Assembly: GCA_964342805.1 (NCBI GenBank)
Contig: CAYFHQ010000093.1
Span: 1 to 14,370, forward strand
Reading direction: 5' to 3'
Length of the DNA stretch: 14,370 nt
Origin: CAYFHQ01 sp964342805
Lineage (GTDB): Bacteria; Bacillota; Clostridia; Peptostreptococcales; Acidaminobacteraceae
Positions 1 to 6,523 of this stretch are shown in pieces (positions within the stretch are counted from its first letter, which is position 1; each line of letters begins with the position of its first letter). Below the pieces are notes generated by a model that saw only the letters and a program-made list of their open reading frames with translations, was not told the DNA's origin and searched no databases. The translations under genes were made by a program, and so were the position numbers.

Positions 1-13
1 TGGAGGACCAATA

Positions 14-499
14 ATGAACGGATTTTTACTTTTATTTTTACTATTTGCCAACGTGGCTGGCGCTTTGTTTATTGTACGTGGTGTTTTTATGTACCGGGGG
101 GCCCTCAAGGCTGCCGGTGACAAAAAGATCCATGTCTTTCCCAAGCGGGGAATTGTGGTTGGGTCCTTTTCGGTGAACGCCCTGGGGCTTGTTTTCACCT
201 GGATCACCTACTTTTTGCAACCCTCGACCCTCATGTTGGCCCTGTCAGTGGTCTTTATCCTCAATACCTATACCATGATCAGCCGGCTGACCAGTGTTCA
301 TGCCAAGGGGATTGTCACCTACGGCAAGTTCCATGACTTTTCCGACATGAAAAAACTCAAGTGGGGGGAGCAAAAAAAGCGACACAAGGAAATGACCATT
401 CGCTTCGGGGACAAGGCCCGGGCGGACATTTTCGTCAATGTACCCAATGAGCTTGTCAAGGAAGTAGGCAAGGAGCTCAAGCTGTTCATGAAAAAGTAA
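14..499 (+). CDS. Small membrane protein of unknown function
   Basis: This 161-residue protein is not one I recognise. Hydrophobicity suggests three membrane segments: residues 3-22 at the N-terminus, about 48-68, and about 72-90. The two later segments are separated by a short turn containing Pro70. The remaining 70 residues are soluble, rich in Lys and basic overall, and end in a Lys pair; by the positive-inside rule this C-terminal part is probably cytoplasmic. The layout, a few N-terminal helices and a small C-terminal domain, resembles PH-like membrane proteins of Bacillota, but that is only a guess. The ATG at 14 is chosen because GGAGGA at 2-7 lies at a normal distance before it. The gene ends about 70 bases before the glutaredoxin-like gene, and a separate promoter-like sequence lies between them. 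Upstream context is cut off by the window edge. Confidence 0.8.
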   Translation: MNGFLLLFLLFANVAGALFIVRGVFMYRGALKAAGDKKIHVFPKRGIVVGSFSVNALGLVFTWITYFLQPSTLMLALSVVFILNTYTMISRLTSVHAKGIVTYGKFHDFSDMKKLKWGEQKKRHKEMTIRFGDKARADIFVNVPNELVKEVGKELKLFMKK

Positions 500-510
500 C
501 AATTATAAGA

Positions 511-525
511 TTGTAATCATTACAA
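511..525. promoter_or_regulatory. Fur/PerR-family-like 7-1-7 palindromic operator
   Basis: The sequence TTGTAAT-C-ATTACAA is a perfect inverted repeat with 7-base arms around one central base. This is the geometry of Fur-superfamily boxes: the PerR consensus is TTATAAT-N-ATTATAA, and the Zur core is TCGTAAT-N-ATTACGA. The site differs from each by one symmetric base per arm. It lies 41 bases before the glutaredoxin-like start codon and overlaps the candidate -35. Peroxide (PerR) control of a thiol-redox gene would make biological sense, but which regulator binds is inference. Confidence 0.55.
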
Positions 526-539
526 ATTTATGATATTCT
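511..539 (+). promoter_or_regulatory. Candidate promoter for the glutaredoxin-like gene
   Basis: TTGTAA (511-516) and TATTCT (534-539) are separated by 17 bases, each matching 4 of 6 consensus bases. An alternative -10 is TATGAT (529-534), with a poor -35. In the first reading the -35 lies inside the palindrome at 511-525, so a bound repressor would block the polymerase. Confidence 0.35.
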
Positions 540-566
540 TTTGGTATCAACCAAAGGAGGCGCATT

Positions 567-797
567 ATGGCGAATGTAACGGTATATACATCTAATTCTT
601 GTCCACATTGTGTGACAGCTAAGACCTATTTAAAGGATAATGAAATTCCATATACAGAAAAGAATGTCCAGGAAGACAAGGCTGCCCGCAAGGAGCTCAT
701 GTCCAAGGGCTATATGAGTGTTCCTGTCATTGTCATTGACGAGGAGGAGATCCTGGGCTTTGACAAGGACAAGATTGACAACATGCTTGGGCTCTAG
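567..797 (+). CDS. Glutaredoxin-like thiol-disulfide oxidoreductase (CPHC)
   Basis: This 76-residue protein is the length of a minimal glutaredoxin (NrdH/YruB type). It has the thioredoxin fold landmarks: beta strand VTVYTSNS at 4-11, redox motif CPHC at 12-15, cis-proline in SVPVI with Pro53, and a Gly-Phe-Asp turn at 64-66. Such proteins are cytosolic and reduce protein disulfides, for example in ribonucleotide reductase or peroxiredoxins, using thioredoxin reductase or low-molecular-weight thiols. AAAGGAGG (553-560), six bases before the ATG, fixes the start. A strong terminator follows 22 bases after the stop, so the gene is probably monocistronic. The palindrome upstream suggests control by a Fur-family metalloregulator. 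Family assignment is firm; the partner protein cannot be read from the sequence. Confidence 0.92.
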   Translation: MANVTVYTSNSCPHCVTAKTYLKDNEIPYTEKNVQEDKAARKELMSKGYMSVPVIVIDEEEILGFDKDKIDNMLGL

Positions 798-819
798 GGT
801 CTAAGGTCAACGTAAAAGT

Positions 820-861
820 AAAGCTGCTGGAGAAGGTAACCATTTCTCCAGCAGCTTTTTT
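820..861 (+). terminator. Rho-independent terminator, probably bidirectional
   Basis: Perfect 15-base arms (820-834 and 844-858) flank a 9-base loop, and the 3' arm runs into six T (856-861). On the minus strand the same hairpin is followed by a T-rich run, so it can also end the minus-strand NRDE gene. Confidence 0.95.
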
Positions 862-952
862 ATTGGCTTAATATTAATGATGCGCCTTGAACTTCGGCCA
901 CTTAGGTCGTCCAGGGGTTTTCACAAGCCCAGTGGGTCGTGGTGCCCCGTCA

Positions 953-1735
953 TTATGAGAAGATGGGGACAATGCGAAAGTCGTGGGTTTGCTCTATCCA
1001 CTCGTCGTCCTCGTTACGGTAGCGTTCATGGAAGGTGGCCTGCATGTGCTTGTCCACCAGAATGACGTATTGAATCCGGGTTCCGTAGCCTTTTTCCGTC
1101 ATGTCCACAAAGGTGGGGGACAGTTTTCGTTCCAGGTCCTTGGCGATACCCGTGTCCGGGAGGAGGTTGTCCGGTGAAATGGTCCGGTCGTCCAGAATGC
1201 GGAAGAGGTCGTCGGGGTTGATTTCTCCGCCCTTGTCCACAATGGACTGCAAGACCATTTTCCCTGTGCTGACCTTGGGCCAGGGGGTGTTGAGCAAGTG
1301 GTTGCTGAGGCCATAAATGTCTGGGGGTAGTATACGAACCTGCTTGTCGATATTGGAATAGTAGGCCAGTTGGTTCATGTTGCCCACCACCAAGTTAAAG
1401 GGGTTGTAGAGCTTGCCCTTCTTTTCAACCACATGTAAGTACTTGTCTGGCTCCGGTCGATAGAGGAGAAAGTCCTTGACCAGTTCTCCCCGGGAGGGAG
1501 GATTGGTCTTTAAAAGGGAAAAGTCCCGGTAGTTGGTTAAAAAGCTAAAGTAACCATTGCGGGTGATCCCTGTCCAGGTCCCCATGTCTTTCAAGTCGAT
1601 CCCAGCCAAAATAGAGGGGTCTTCCTCCCAGAAATGGGCAGGTTTTGTGGGGCGTTTATAAAACTCGTCTCGATTCCCAATGAGGATCAAGGGATAGTCT
1701 TCATGGACCTTGTAGGCAAAATAAATTGTACACAT
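953..1735 (-). CDS. NRDE family protein (TANGO2-like)
   Basis: This 260-residue protein carries the hallmarks of the NRDE/TANGO2 family: Met-Cys at the start, the NRDEF motif at 21-25 preceded by a hydrophobic strand, MGTWTGIT at 51-58, FLTNYRD at 65-71, YNPFNLVVG at 110-118, GLSNHLLNTPWPKV at 142-155 and GTRIQYVILVD near 218-228. The family has an Ntn-hydrolase-like fold in which Cys2 is the presumed nucleophile once Met1 is removed. Its physiological substrate is not settled; eukaryotic TANGO2 has been linked to heme and lipid handling. The ATG at 1735 is preferred over an in-frame start 45 bases upstream because AAGGAGG precedes it at good spacing and because it puts Cys at position 2, as the family requires. 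It is divergent from the omega-amidase gene and ends toward the terminator at 820-861. Confidence 0.88.
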   Translation of the reverse strand: MCTIYFAYKVHEDYPLILIGNRDEFYKRPTKPAHFWEEDPSILAGIDLKDMGTWTGITRNGYFSFLTNYRDFSLLKTNPPSRGELVKDFLLYRPEPDKYLHVVEKKGKLYNPFNLVVGNMNQLAYYSNIDKQVRILPPDIYGLSNHLLNTPWPKVSTGKMVLQSIVDKGGEINPDDLFRILDDRTISPDNLLPDTGIAKDLERKLSPTFVDMTEKGYGTRIQYVILVDKHMQATFHERYRNEDDEWIEQTHDFRIVPIFS

Positions 1736-1895
1736 GGTGTCCTCCTTAGTGGATTCATACCCATTTTTGGGAATGGCCACCGATTTGATTGGTTGTGGCT
1801 GAAAAAGAACAGGACAAACAGCAGGGAACAGACCTGGAACTGGCCACGAATGCTTGCTGGGAAATGCTAACCCACTAGCAGGCTAGTAAGAAGAC

Positions 1896-1903
1896 TTGTA
1901 CAA
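1896..1903. promoter_or_regulatory. TTGTACAA palindrome upstream of the omega-amidase gene
   Basis: This 8-base perfect palindrome is identical to the two copies in the tetR-oxidoreductase intergenic region (3954-3961, 3992-3999). An 8-mer is expected about 0.2 times in a window of this size. Its left half, TTGTAC, could also serve as a -35 with TATTGG 17 bases downstream, although that -10 is weak. Confidence 0.3.
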
Positions 1904-1970
1904 AGACTTGAACGAGGATATTGGGGCTGGGTGTCGAATGAAAATAGGAGAAACCTTTTAGGAAAAACCC

Positions 1971-1988
1971 TTGTCGACCTTTCGACAA
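1971..1988. promoter_or_regulatory. Perfect 7-base inverted repeat before the omega-amidase RBS
   Basis: TTGTCGA and TCGACAA flank a 4-base loop (CCTT) and end three bases before the purine-rich ribosome binding site at 1992-2001. No T-run follows, so it is not a terminator. It could be a DNA operator or an mRNA hairpin that influences initiation. Confidence 0.45.
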
Positions 1989-2006
1989 ATGGAGAGAGGA
2001 AGCCTT

Positions 2007-2810
2007 ATGAAAATCGGATTGTGCCAGTTTAGTGTGACTGGGGACAAGAGCCAAAACATAGAAAGAGCTGTACAAGCCATTGGGGAGGCAGCGGGCCAGG
2101 GGGCCCAGATCATTGTCCTGCCGGAAATGTTCAACTGCCCCTATGACAACCAGTATTTCAGGGCCTATGGAGAGACAGAAGACGGACCTACCCTAGGCCA
2201 CCTGCAGGCGCTAGTCAAGGACCTGGGCATCGTATTGGTGGCGGGGTCCATACCCGAACTGGAAGGAGACAAGGTTTATAACACGGCCTATGTCATTGAC
2301 CGGGATGGGCGTCTTGTGGGCAAACACCGCAAGGCCCACCTATTTGATATAGACATACCCGGTGGCATTAGCTTTACAGAGTCCAAGACCCTAACGGCAG
2401 GTGAGAGGGCTACGGTGGTGGAAACCAGTCTGGGAAAAATCGGCGTGGCCATTTGTTATGACATGCGGTTCCCAGAGATCTTTCGGGACATGGTCCTGGG
2501 GGGCGCAGACCTGATTTGTATTCCAGCTGCCTTTAACATGACCACCGGTCCGGCCCACTGGCACCTGACGGCCCGGGCTAGGGCCCTGGACAACCAGGCC
2601 TACATGGCCCTGTGTTCCCCTGCAAGGGTGGAGGAGGCTGGCTATGTGGCCTATGGCCATAGTCTGGTTGCCAACCCCTGGGGAGAGGTGGTTGGGGAGT
2701 GCGGCCATGAGGACCAGGTCCTGGTGGTTGACCTGGACTGGACGCTCCTGAAAAAGACCCGGGAGGGTTTGCCCCTTCTTAAGCACCGGAGACCAGAAAT
2801 ATACGGCTAA
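2007..2810 (+). CDS. Carbon-nitrogen hydrolase, omega-amidase (NIT2) type
   Basis: This 267-residue nitrilase-superfamily enzyme has the complete triad: Glu40 in LPEMFNCPYD, Lys109 in KHRKAHLFD and Cys150 in AICYDMRFPE. The stretch from KHRKAHLFDIDIPG through FNMTTGPAHWHL (176-187), SPAR (204-207) and YGHSLVANPWGEV (216-228) matches the omega-amidase/NIT2 branch closely. That branch hydrolyses the open-chain amide of alpha-ketoglutaramate or alpha-ketosuccinamate to the keto acid and ammonia, so it salvages products of glutamine transaminases and is cytosolic. There is no signal peptide. The ATG at 2007 is chosen over an in-frame upstream start at 1971: GAGAGAGGA lies six bases before it, and the protein then begins with the family-typical MKIGLCQF. 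The upstream start would also lie inside the 1971-1988 inverted repeat. The superfamily is certain and the omega-amidase call is likely. Confidence 0.92.
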   Translation: MKIGLCQFSVTGDKSQNIERAVQAIGEAAGQGAQIIVLPEMFNCPYDNQYFRAYGETEDGPTLGHLQALVKDLGIVLVAGSIPELEGDKVYNTAYVIDRDGRLVGKHRKAHLFDIDIPGGISFTESKTLTAGERATVVETSLGKIGVAICYDMRFPEIFRDMVLGGADLICIPAAFNMTTGPAHWHLTARARALDNQAYMALCSPARVEEAGYVAYGHSLVANPWGEVVGECGHEDQVLVVDLDWTLLKKTREGLPLLKHRRPEIYG

Positions 2811-2814
2811 ACCT

Positions 2815-2841
2815 GTTTATCCACCTGTGGGTGTGGTAAAC
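2815..2841. repeat. Inverted repeat between the omega-amidase and YtxH genes
   Basis: GTTTA-T-CCAC and GTGG-TAAAC form a 9-pair stem with one bulged T around an 8-base loop, starting four bases after the omega-amidase stop. No T-run follows, so it is a poor terminator. The right arm overlaps a possible extended -10 (TG-G-TAAACT, 2834-2842) for the YtxH gene. Confidence 0.3.
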
Positions 2842-2870
2842 TATGGATACAAGGAAATGGAGGGATCAGT

Positions 2871-3173
2871 ATGTTTTACAATCATAAGCATAGAATTGCC
2901 GAAATGGAAAAAGAAAAGCGTCGTTCCAATACAATGAACTTCTTGGAAGGTCTTGTGATTGGCTCTGCCCTTGGTGTTCTAGCAGGTATTCTATTGGCAC
3001 CACGATCCGGCAAAGAAACCCTGGACGAGTGGTCAGACGAGGCAAAGCGCTTATATGAAATGGGCAAGTGCAAGTTGGATCTAGGTTGCGACGTGGAGAT
3101 TGAAGAAGAGATCGAAGGTCTTCCAGAGCCGCCAGAGATTGACCTTGATATGGAAGACAAGCCTGAGGAGTAA
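2871..3173 (+). CDS. YtxH domain-containing protein
   Basis: This 100-residue protein contains the YtxH signature: a glycine-rich hydrophobic segment, FLEGLVIGSALGVLAGILLA (24-43), followed at once by PRSGKET (44-50) and a charged amphipathic helix. YtxH proteins are small membrane-anchored proteins of Bacillota, often linked to general stress, with no defined biochemical role. The N-terminal 22 residues are basic and Lys/Arg-rich, which places that end in the cytoplasm. The last 30 residues are strongly acidic (many Glu/Asp, with Pro) and look disordered. Only Cys67 and Cys73 are notable in the middle. The ATG at 2871 is supported by GGAGGG (2859-2864); an internal Met at residue 22 would lack such a site. 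A strong terminator follows 30 bases after the stop. Confidence 0.85.
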   Translation: MFYNHKHRIAEMEKEKRRSNTMNFLEGLVIGSALGVLAGILLAPRSGKETLDEWSDEAKRLYEMGKCKLDLGCDVEIEEEIEGLPEPPEIDLDMEDKPEE

Positions 3174-3202
3174 GATTTACAAACAGTTATACGCTTATAC
3201 TT

Positions 3203-3238
3203 AGACAGCTACGATGGATCGTAGCTGTCTTTTTATTT
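3203..3238 (+). terminator. Rho-independent terminator after the YtxH gene
   Basis: Thirteen-base complementary arms (3203-3215 and 3218-3230) are followed by TTTTATTT. The two-base gap means the innermost pairs probably open to form the loop. The downstream tetR gene converges on it. Confidence 0.92.
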
Positions 3239-3299
3239 GCGCTTGATTTTGAGCCAGTGAATTGAGGTCACCTGTACTTGTATGGATCATGCTAAATCC

Positions 3300-3839
3300 C
3301 TATAGGCAATCAAATCCGTTTTGAATTTGATGTTCTATCTTTTCAAGAATGGGGTCGCTAATGGTACCGTACTGGAACTCCTCTAACAAGCCAAGGATAC
3401 CTGACAGCAAAAAGGAGACCGATAGGCGCAAGTAGACAGGGTCTTCCGATTTGGGTAGCCGGTTAACAATTCTCTCCACCAGGAGGTCCTTCTTGCTGAA
3501 CAAGAAGGGGGCAAAACTGGTGGACTTGAGAAAGGGCATGAAGGTGTCTGGTTTGTCATGAAAGACCTGTATGGTCTTTTTTAGTATACTGCCCATGTTG
3601 GTAACAATGTCCCTTGGTGGATAAGTAGCCATGACACCCAGGGTGGCTTCTAGGATCTCGTTGCGAATCCAATCAGCACAGTCATAGACGTCATGGAAGT
3701 GGAGGTAAAAGGTACTCTTGCTGATGTCGGCCCGGCGACATAGCTCTGTGACAGTGATTCTCTCCAGGGGTGTATCAATGATCATAGAAGCCATGGCAAG
3801 GTGAATTGCGGCTCTGGTTTTTCTGGTTCTTCGGTCCAT
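3300..3839 (-). CDS. TetR/AcrR family transcriptional regulator
   Basis: This 179-residue protein has an N-terminal TetR helix-turn-helix at about residues 8-55: a first helix from RAAIHLAMASMI, then the recognition unit ITVTELCRRADISKSTFYLHF (28-48), which is diagnostic for the family. The all-helical C-terminal half is variable and would bind a ligand and dimerise; the ligand cannot be predicted. The ATG at 3839 is preferred because AAAGGA sits seven bases before it. In-frame upstream starts (ATG at 3860, GTG at 3905) lack a binding site and would add a non-family tail. The gene is divergent from the flavin oxidoreductase gene with 242 bases between, the classic arrangement for a repressor controlling its neighbour and itself. 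Two identical palindromes in that interval are candidate operators. Confidence 0.9.
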   Translation of the reverse strand: MDRRTRKTRAAIHLAMASMIIDTPLERITVTELCRRADISKSTFYLHFHDVYDCADWIRNEILEATLGVMATYPPRDIVTNMGSILKKTIQVFHDKPDTFMPFLKSTSFAPFLFSKKDLLVERIVNRLPKSEDPVYLRLSVSFLLSGILGLLEEFQYGTISDPILEKIEHQIQNGFDCL

Positions 3840-3952
3840 TGGATTGTCCTTTGCATACATGAATTGACCCACTGGCTGATGGACAATTTCGTAAGAAGTG
3901 TCCACTATTGAGTGGTTTCCCTTAGATTGATCATAGGCAGGGGGCCTTGTAG

Positions 3953-4000
3953 CTTGTACAATGAGTTCAGTTAATGGACGAACGTCCGATATTGTACAAG
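3953..4000. promoter_or_regulatory. Paired TTGTACAA operators (candidate TetR sites)
   Basis: CTTGTACAAT (3953-3962) and ATTGTACAAG (3991-4000) are exact reverse complements of each other, and each contains the perfect palindrome TTGTACAA. The centres are 38 bases apart. Between them lies a further short inverted repeat, GGACG-AA-CGTCC (3976-3987). The position in the divergent intergenic region points to the TetR-type regulator, but binding is inferred. Confidence 0.5.
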
Positions 4001-4081
4001 TGTTCGATAGTAATTGTGGACATCGTATGATGCAACGACAGAAATGTCAACCTCAATGACGCCTGAAGAAAGAAGGAAACT

Positions 4082-5296
4082 ATGAACAAGCCCATGAGCT
4101 TCCCTGTTTTTGATCAAACCAACCTCGCAGGCATTCCCATGAAAAACCGGCTGATCCGTTCGGCAACCCATGAGGCCATGGGTACAGATTCCGGTAAGCC
4201 CAGCCAAGCCTTGTTTAAGAAGTATGAAGCCCTGGCAAAGGGCGGGGTAGGTGCCATTATCACTGGCTATGCGGGAATCAGCCAACAAGGAAGGTCCCCC
4301 CTGGGACATATGCTGATGATAGACTCCGATGACCTTATACCTGCTTACAGGGACCTGGTGGACCGGATACATGCCCTGGATACAGCCCTTATCCTGCAAA
4401 TTGCCCACTGTGGCCGACAAACTTCAAAGTCCGCTACTGGTCAAGTGGTGGTTGCCCCATCTGCCATCCGGGACAAGATTTATTCAGACCAGATACCCAA
4501 AGAGCTTTCAACTGAGGACATTCATGAGATCATTGATCAGTTTGTCCAGGCCATTCACAGGGCAAAAGAAGCGGGCTTTGATGGAGTCCAACTCCACGGT
4601 GCCCATGGATACTTACTTTCATCCTTCCTTTCTCCCCACATGAACAGGCGGAAAGACCAATGGGGTGGTTCGGTGGAAAACAACTTCCGGATTATCAGTG
4701 AAATCGTAGCCAAAGCCAGAAAACAGGTGGGGGACTATCCCATTCTTTTGAAACTCAATGGCCATGAAATATCTAAGAGGGGTGTAGATTCACGGCGATC
4801 TGTTGCCTATGCCCAACTGGCCCAGGCCTGTGGCATTTCAGCCATAGAAGTGTCTGCGGGTATTATGGAGGAAGGTTTAGTAACGGCAAGGGGGCAGATT
4901 CCTTACGACGTCCTCTTTCAAACAAATGCTGCTTTGAGCCGGGTTCCAAGGTTGCTCCGGAAACCCATTCGCCCCCTGGTCACCAAACGATTGGGCAATC
5001 CCCAGCCCCATAGGCGGTTCAACCAACCCTATGCTAAGGCCATAAAGGATACCCTTACCATACCCGTGATTGTCGTAGGGGGCATTCGGTCCCTAGAAGA
5101 TATTGAGGTCATACTCAGCACAGGCAGTGCTGACTTTGTATCTATGTCAAAACCCTTCATTTTAGAACCCAATCTTGCCCAGAAGTTTCAGGAGGGCAAG
5201 CAGGTGAAAGCCAAGTGTATGGACTGCAATATCTGCCTTTTAAAGCATGACGGCAGCCCTCTACGTTGTTATTATGGGACTTATAAGAGACCATAA
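4082..5296 (+). CDS. Old Yellow Enzyme family NADH:flavin oxidoreductase
   Basis: This 404-residue cytosolic FMN enzyme has a TIM barrel. Landmarks in order are: MKNRLIRSATHEAMG (20-34) for FMN-phosphate-side binding and barrel entry; LQIAHCGRQ (105-113); the active-site pair His172/His175 in LHGAHGYLLSSFLSP; NRRKDQWGGS (188-197); LLKLNG (222-227); PVIVVGGIRS (328-337); and GSADFVSMSKPFI (348-360). Members reduce activated C=C bonds of enones, enoates or dienoyl thioesters with NAD(P)H. A cysteine cluster, C379-x2-C382-x2-C385-x10-C396, lies at the C-terminus where 2,4-dienoyl-CoA reductase places its 4Fe-4S ligands, although spacing there is x2, x3, x11. The second flavin/NAD domain of dienoyl-CoA reductase is absent, so this is a single-domain form. 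AAGGAAA precedes the ATG. The gene is divergent from tetR and probably repressed by it. The substrate is unknown. Confidence 0.9.
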   Translation: MNKPMSFPVFDQTNLAGIPMKNRLIRSATHEAMGTDSGKPSQALFKKYEALAKGGVGAIITGYAGISQQGRSPLGHMLMIDSDDLIPAYRDLVDRIHALDTALILQIAHCGRQTSKSATGQVVVAPSAIRDKIYSDQIPKELSTEDIHEIIDQFVQAIHRAKEAGFDGVQLHGAHGYLLSSFLSPHMNRRKDQWGGSVENNFRIISEIVAKARKQVGDYPILLKLNGHEISKRGVDSRRSVAYAQLAQACGISAIEVSAGIMEEGLVTARGQIPYDVLFQTNAALSRVPRLLRKPIRPLVTKRLGNPQPHRRFNQPYAKAIKDTLTIPVIVVGGIRSLEDIEVILSTGSADFVSMSKPFILEPNLAQKFQEGKQVKAKCMDCNICLLKHDGSPLRCYYGTYKRP

Positions 5297-5319
5297 GTCA
5301 TACACAGAAACACAGGTGT

Positions 5320-5337
5320 CCTATAAGGTCGTATAGG
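5320..5337. repeat. Small inverted repeat after the oxidoreductase gene
   Basis: CCTATA and TATAGG flank a 6-base loop, 23 bases after the stop codon. No T-run follows directly. It is an mRNA 3' hairpin at most. Confidence 0.25.
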
Positions 5338-5363
5338 GGTGGCAAAAAAGCTTATACAAAGTA

Positions 5364-5397
5364 AAACAGCGTGGGCATGTGCCTACGCTGTTTGTTT
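5364..5397 (+). terminator. Terminator between convergent genes
   Basis: Arms 5364-5377 and 5380-5393 pair over 14 positions with one G-T wobble and are followed by GTTTG. On the minus strand the hairpin leads into TTTTAC. It can serve both the plus-strand oxidoreductase and the converging minus-strand membrane protein gene. Confidence 0.85.
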
Positions 5398-5430
5398 GCT
5401 GTTTTAAGATGTTTTCTTTGATGGGACTAG

Positions 5431-6309
5431 CTACTGTCTCCAGTGGATCAGCTTGGCACTCTTTAGCTTGGTACCCTTGGCATAAATGTTTTCGTCGTCC
5501 AGACCCACTGAAATGATCAGGTCATAGTGGTCGTAGAGTTCACCTAGGGTTAAGGCGCTGGGGCCCTTCAAGTTTTCAAGGTGGTCTGAGGCCACTTGGG
5601 ACAGGGACCGGACAAACATATTGGCCAGTTCCTTGCACCGCTCAAAGCTGGTACCTTCCTGGACGAAGATGCCAATGCCCAGGGTGTCCTTTTGGGGGGC
5701 GGCCCCGATTTTAAGGACGTCCGGTTCCACCATGACGATTTCAGTCGCTGCTGCGATCATTTCCGGTGTAATGACGATCTCTGGGTCTTCTGCTTCCCCA
5801 AAGATACTCCCTTCCAGTTCTGACTCCCTTTCCATTTGTGTCATATCAATGTCCAGGTCTTCAAAGGTGGAAGGCTTGGGCCAAAAGAGCCAGAAGAGTA
5901 GGCCTACAATGGCCAGGAGGCCAACGAGGGAAGAGATGGTCTGGATGTTAAAGCCAATTTTAAAGGGAGGCCATTTGCCTTTTTTCTTGGGGGCTTCCTT
6001 TGTAATGCCACTGGCCGCCATCTTTTGTTCTATGGAAGCCTTGCGTTTTTCAAAGGTTTTTGTGGACCCCGTCATGAGGTCGTCGGCCAGGAGATCCAGG
6101 GCCCGGTCACAGATTTCTAGGGCTTCTTCAAATCGTCGTTTCTTTTCTAGTATGATTGCGGGACGCTCAAACAAGTCGGAGGTGTTGGGGTTGTGATTTT
6201 CAAGGATGTCCAGGTAGACCCTAAGGGCCTCGTCATCATTGCCCATCCGCTCCATGCGTTTCGCTTTTTCCATCTTTTTATAGAGTTTTTGCAAGTTCTC
6301 ATCGTACAT
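5431..6309 (-). CDS. Single-pass membrane protein with TPR-like cytoplasmic region
   Basis: I do not recognise this 292-residue protein as a named family. Residues 10-80 look like two TPR-type helical repeats, with the pattern AxRMERMGNDDEALRVYLDIL followed by a second unit containing FEEALEICDRALDLL. A basic stretch (KKKGKWPPFK, 108-117) precedes one clear membrane helix at about 124-143 (SSLVGLLAIVGLLFWLFW). By the positive-inside rule the TPR-like part is cytoplasmic and the remaining 150 residues are extracellular. The outer part begins with a very acidic stretch and then a compact alpha/beta-looking domain with one Cys. The ATG at 6309 is chosen because GAGGGGG lies eight bases before it; an in-frame TTG at 6369 has no binding site. 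The gene stands alone, converging on the oxidoreductase and divergent from the isc operon. A role as a scaffold or sensor is speculation. Confidence 0.75.
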   Translation of the reverse strand: MYDENLQKLYKKMEKAKRMERMGNDDEALRVYLDILENHNPNTSDLFERPAIILEKKRRFEEALEICDRALDLLADDLMTGSTKTFEKRKASIEQKMAASGITKEAPKKKGKWPPFKIGFNIQTISSLVGLLAIVGLLFWLFWPKPSTFEDLDIDMTQMERESELEGSIFGEAEDPEIVITPEMIAAATEIVMVEPDVLKIGAAPQKDTLGIGIFVQEGTSFERCKELANMFVRSLSQVASDHLENLKGPSALTLGELYDHYDLIISVGLDDENIYAKGTKLKSAKLIHWRQ

Positions 6310-6431
6310 ATTCTGATCCCCCTCTAGTCGTCTCTTATAGGTATCGGCAAGTTTTGAGTAAGGCTTCAATAAATCATGGCAAAAGGGTAAAATTTAATTC
6401 CGACAAACTTATATACATTTAAACTATACCC

Positions 6432-6440
6432 TGTTATAAT
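6432..6440 (+). promoter_or_regulatory. Extended -10 element upstream of the isc promoter
   Basis: TG-T-TATAAT is a perfect extended -10 without a convincing -35. A transcript from here would begin near 6447 and run through the main isc promoter. ACAATC (6449-6454) and GATTGT (6490-6495, followed by TTT) could close a hairpin in it. Confidence 0.3.
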
Positions 6441-6498
6441 ATCCAAGGACAATCGTGGGAAATAGAGTGCCTCCCGGGGATTTCAAAAAGATTGTTTT

Positions 6499-6523
6499 AT
6501 TCTTGACAATATTAGTCGGGTTT
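6499..6523. promoter_or_regulatory. iscR: IscR type 1 operator
   Basis: The left half ATTCTTGACAATA (6499-6511) and right half TTAGTCGGGTTT (6512-6523) match 22 of 25 positions of the E. coli IscR type 1 consensus (left ATASYYGACTRWW, right WYAGTCRRSTAT). The site covers the whole -35 and most of the spacer of the isc promoter, as in E. coli, and lies 57 bases before iscR. Cluster-loaded IscR would repress here, giving negative feedback on iron-sulfur cluster assembly. Confidence 0.8.

Noticed and set aside
877..1177. Plus-strand frames opposite the end of the NRDE gene.
   Set aside because: They are antisense to conserved NRDE motifs and have no binding sites.
3976..3987. GGACG-AA-CGTCC between the tetR and oxidoreductase genes read as a LexA box.
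   Set aside because: It lacks the GAAC-N4-GTTC core; GAAC is present but GTTC does not follow at four bases.
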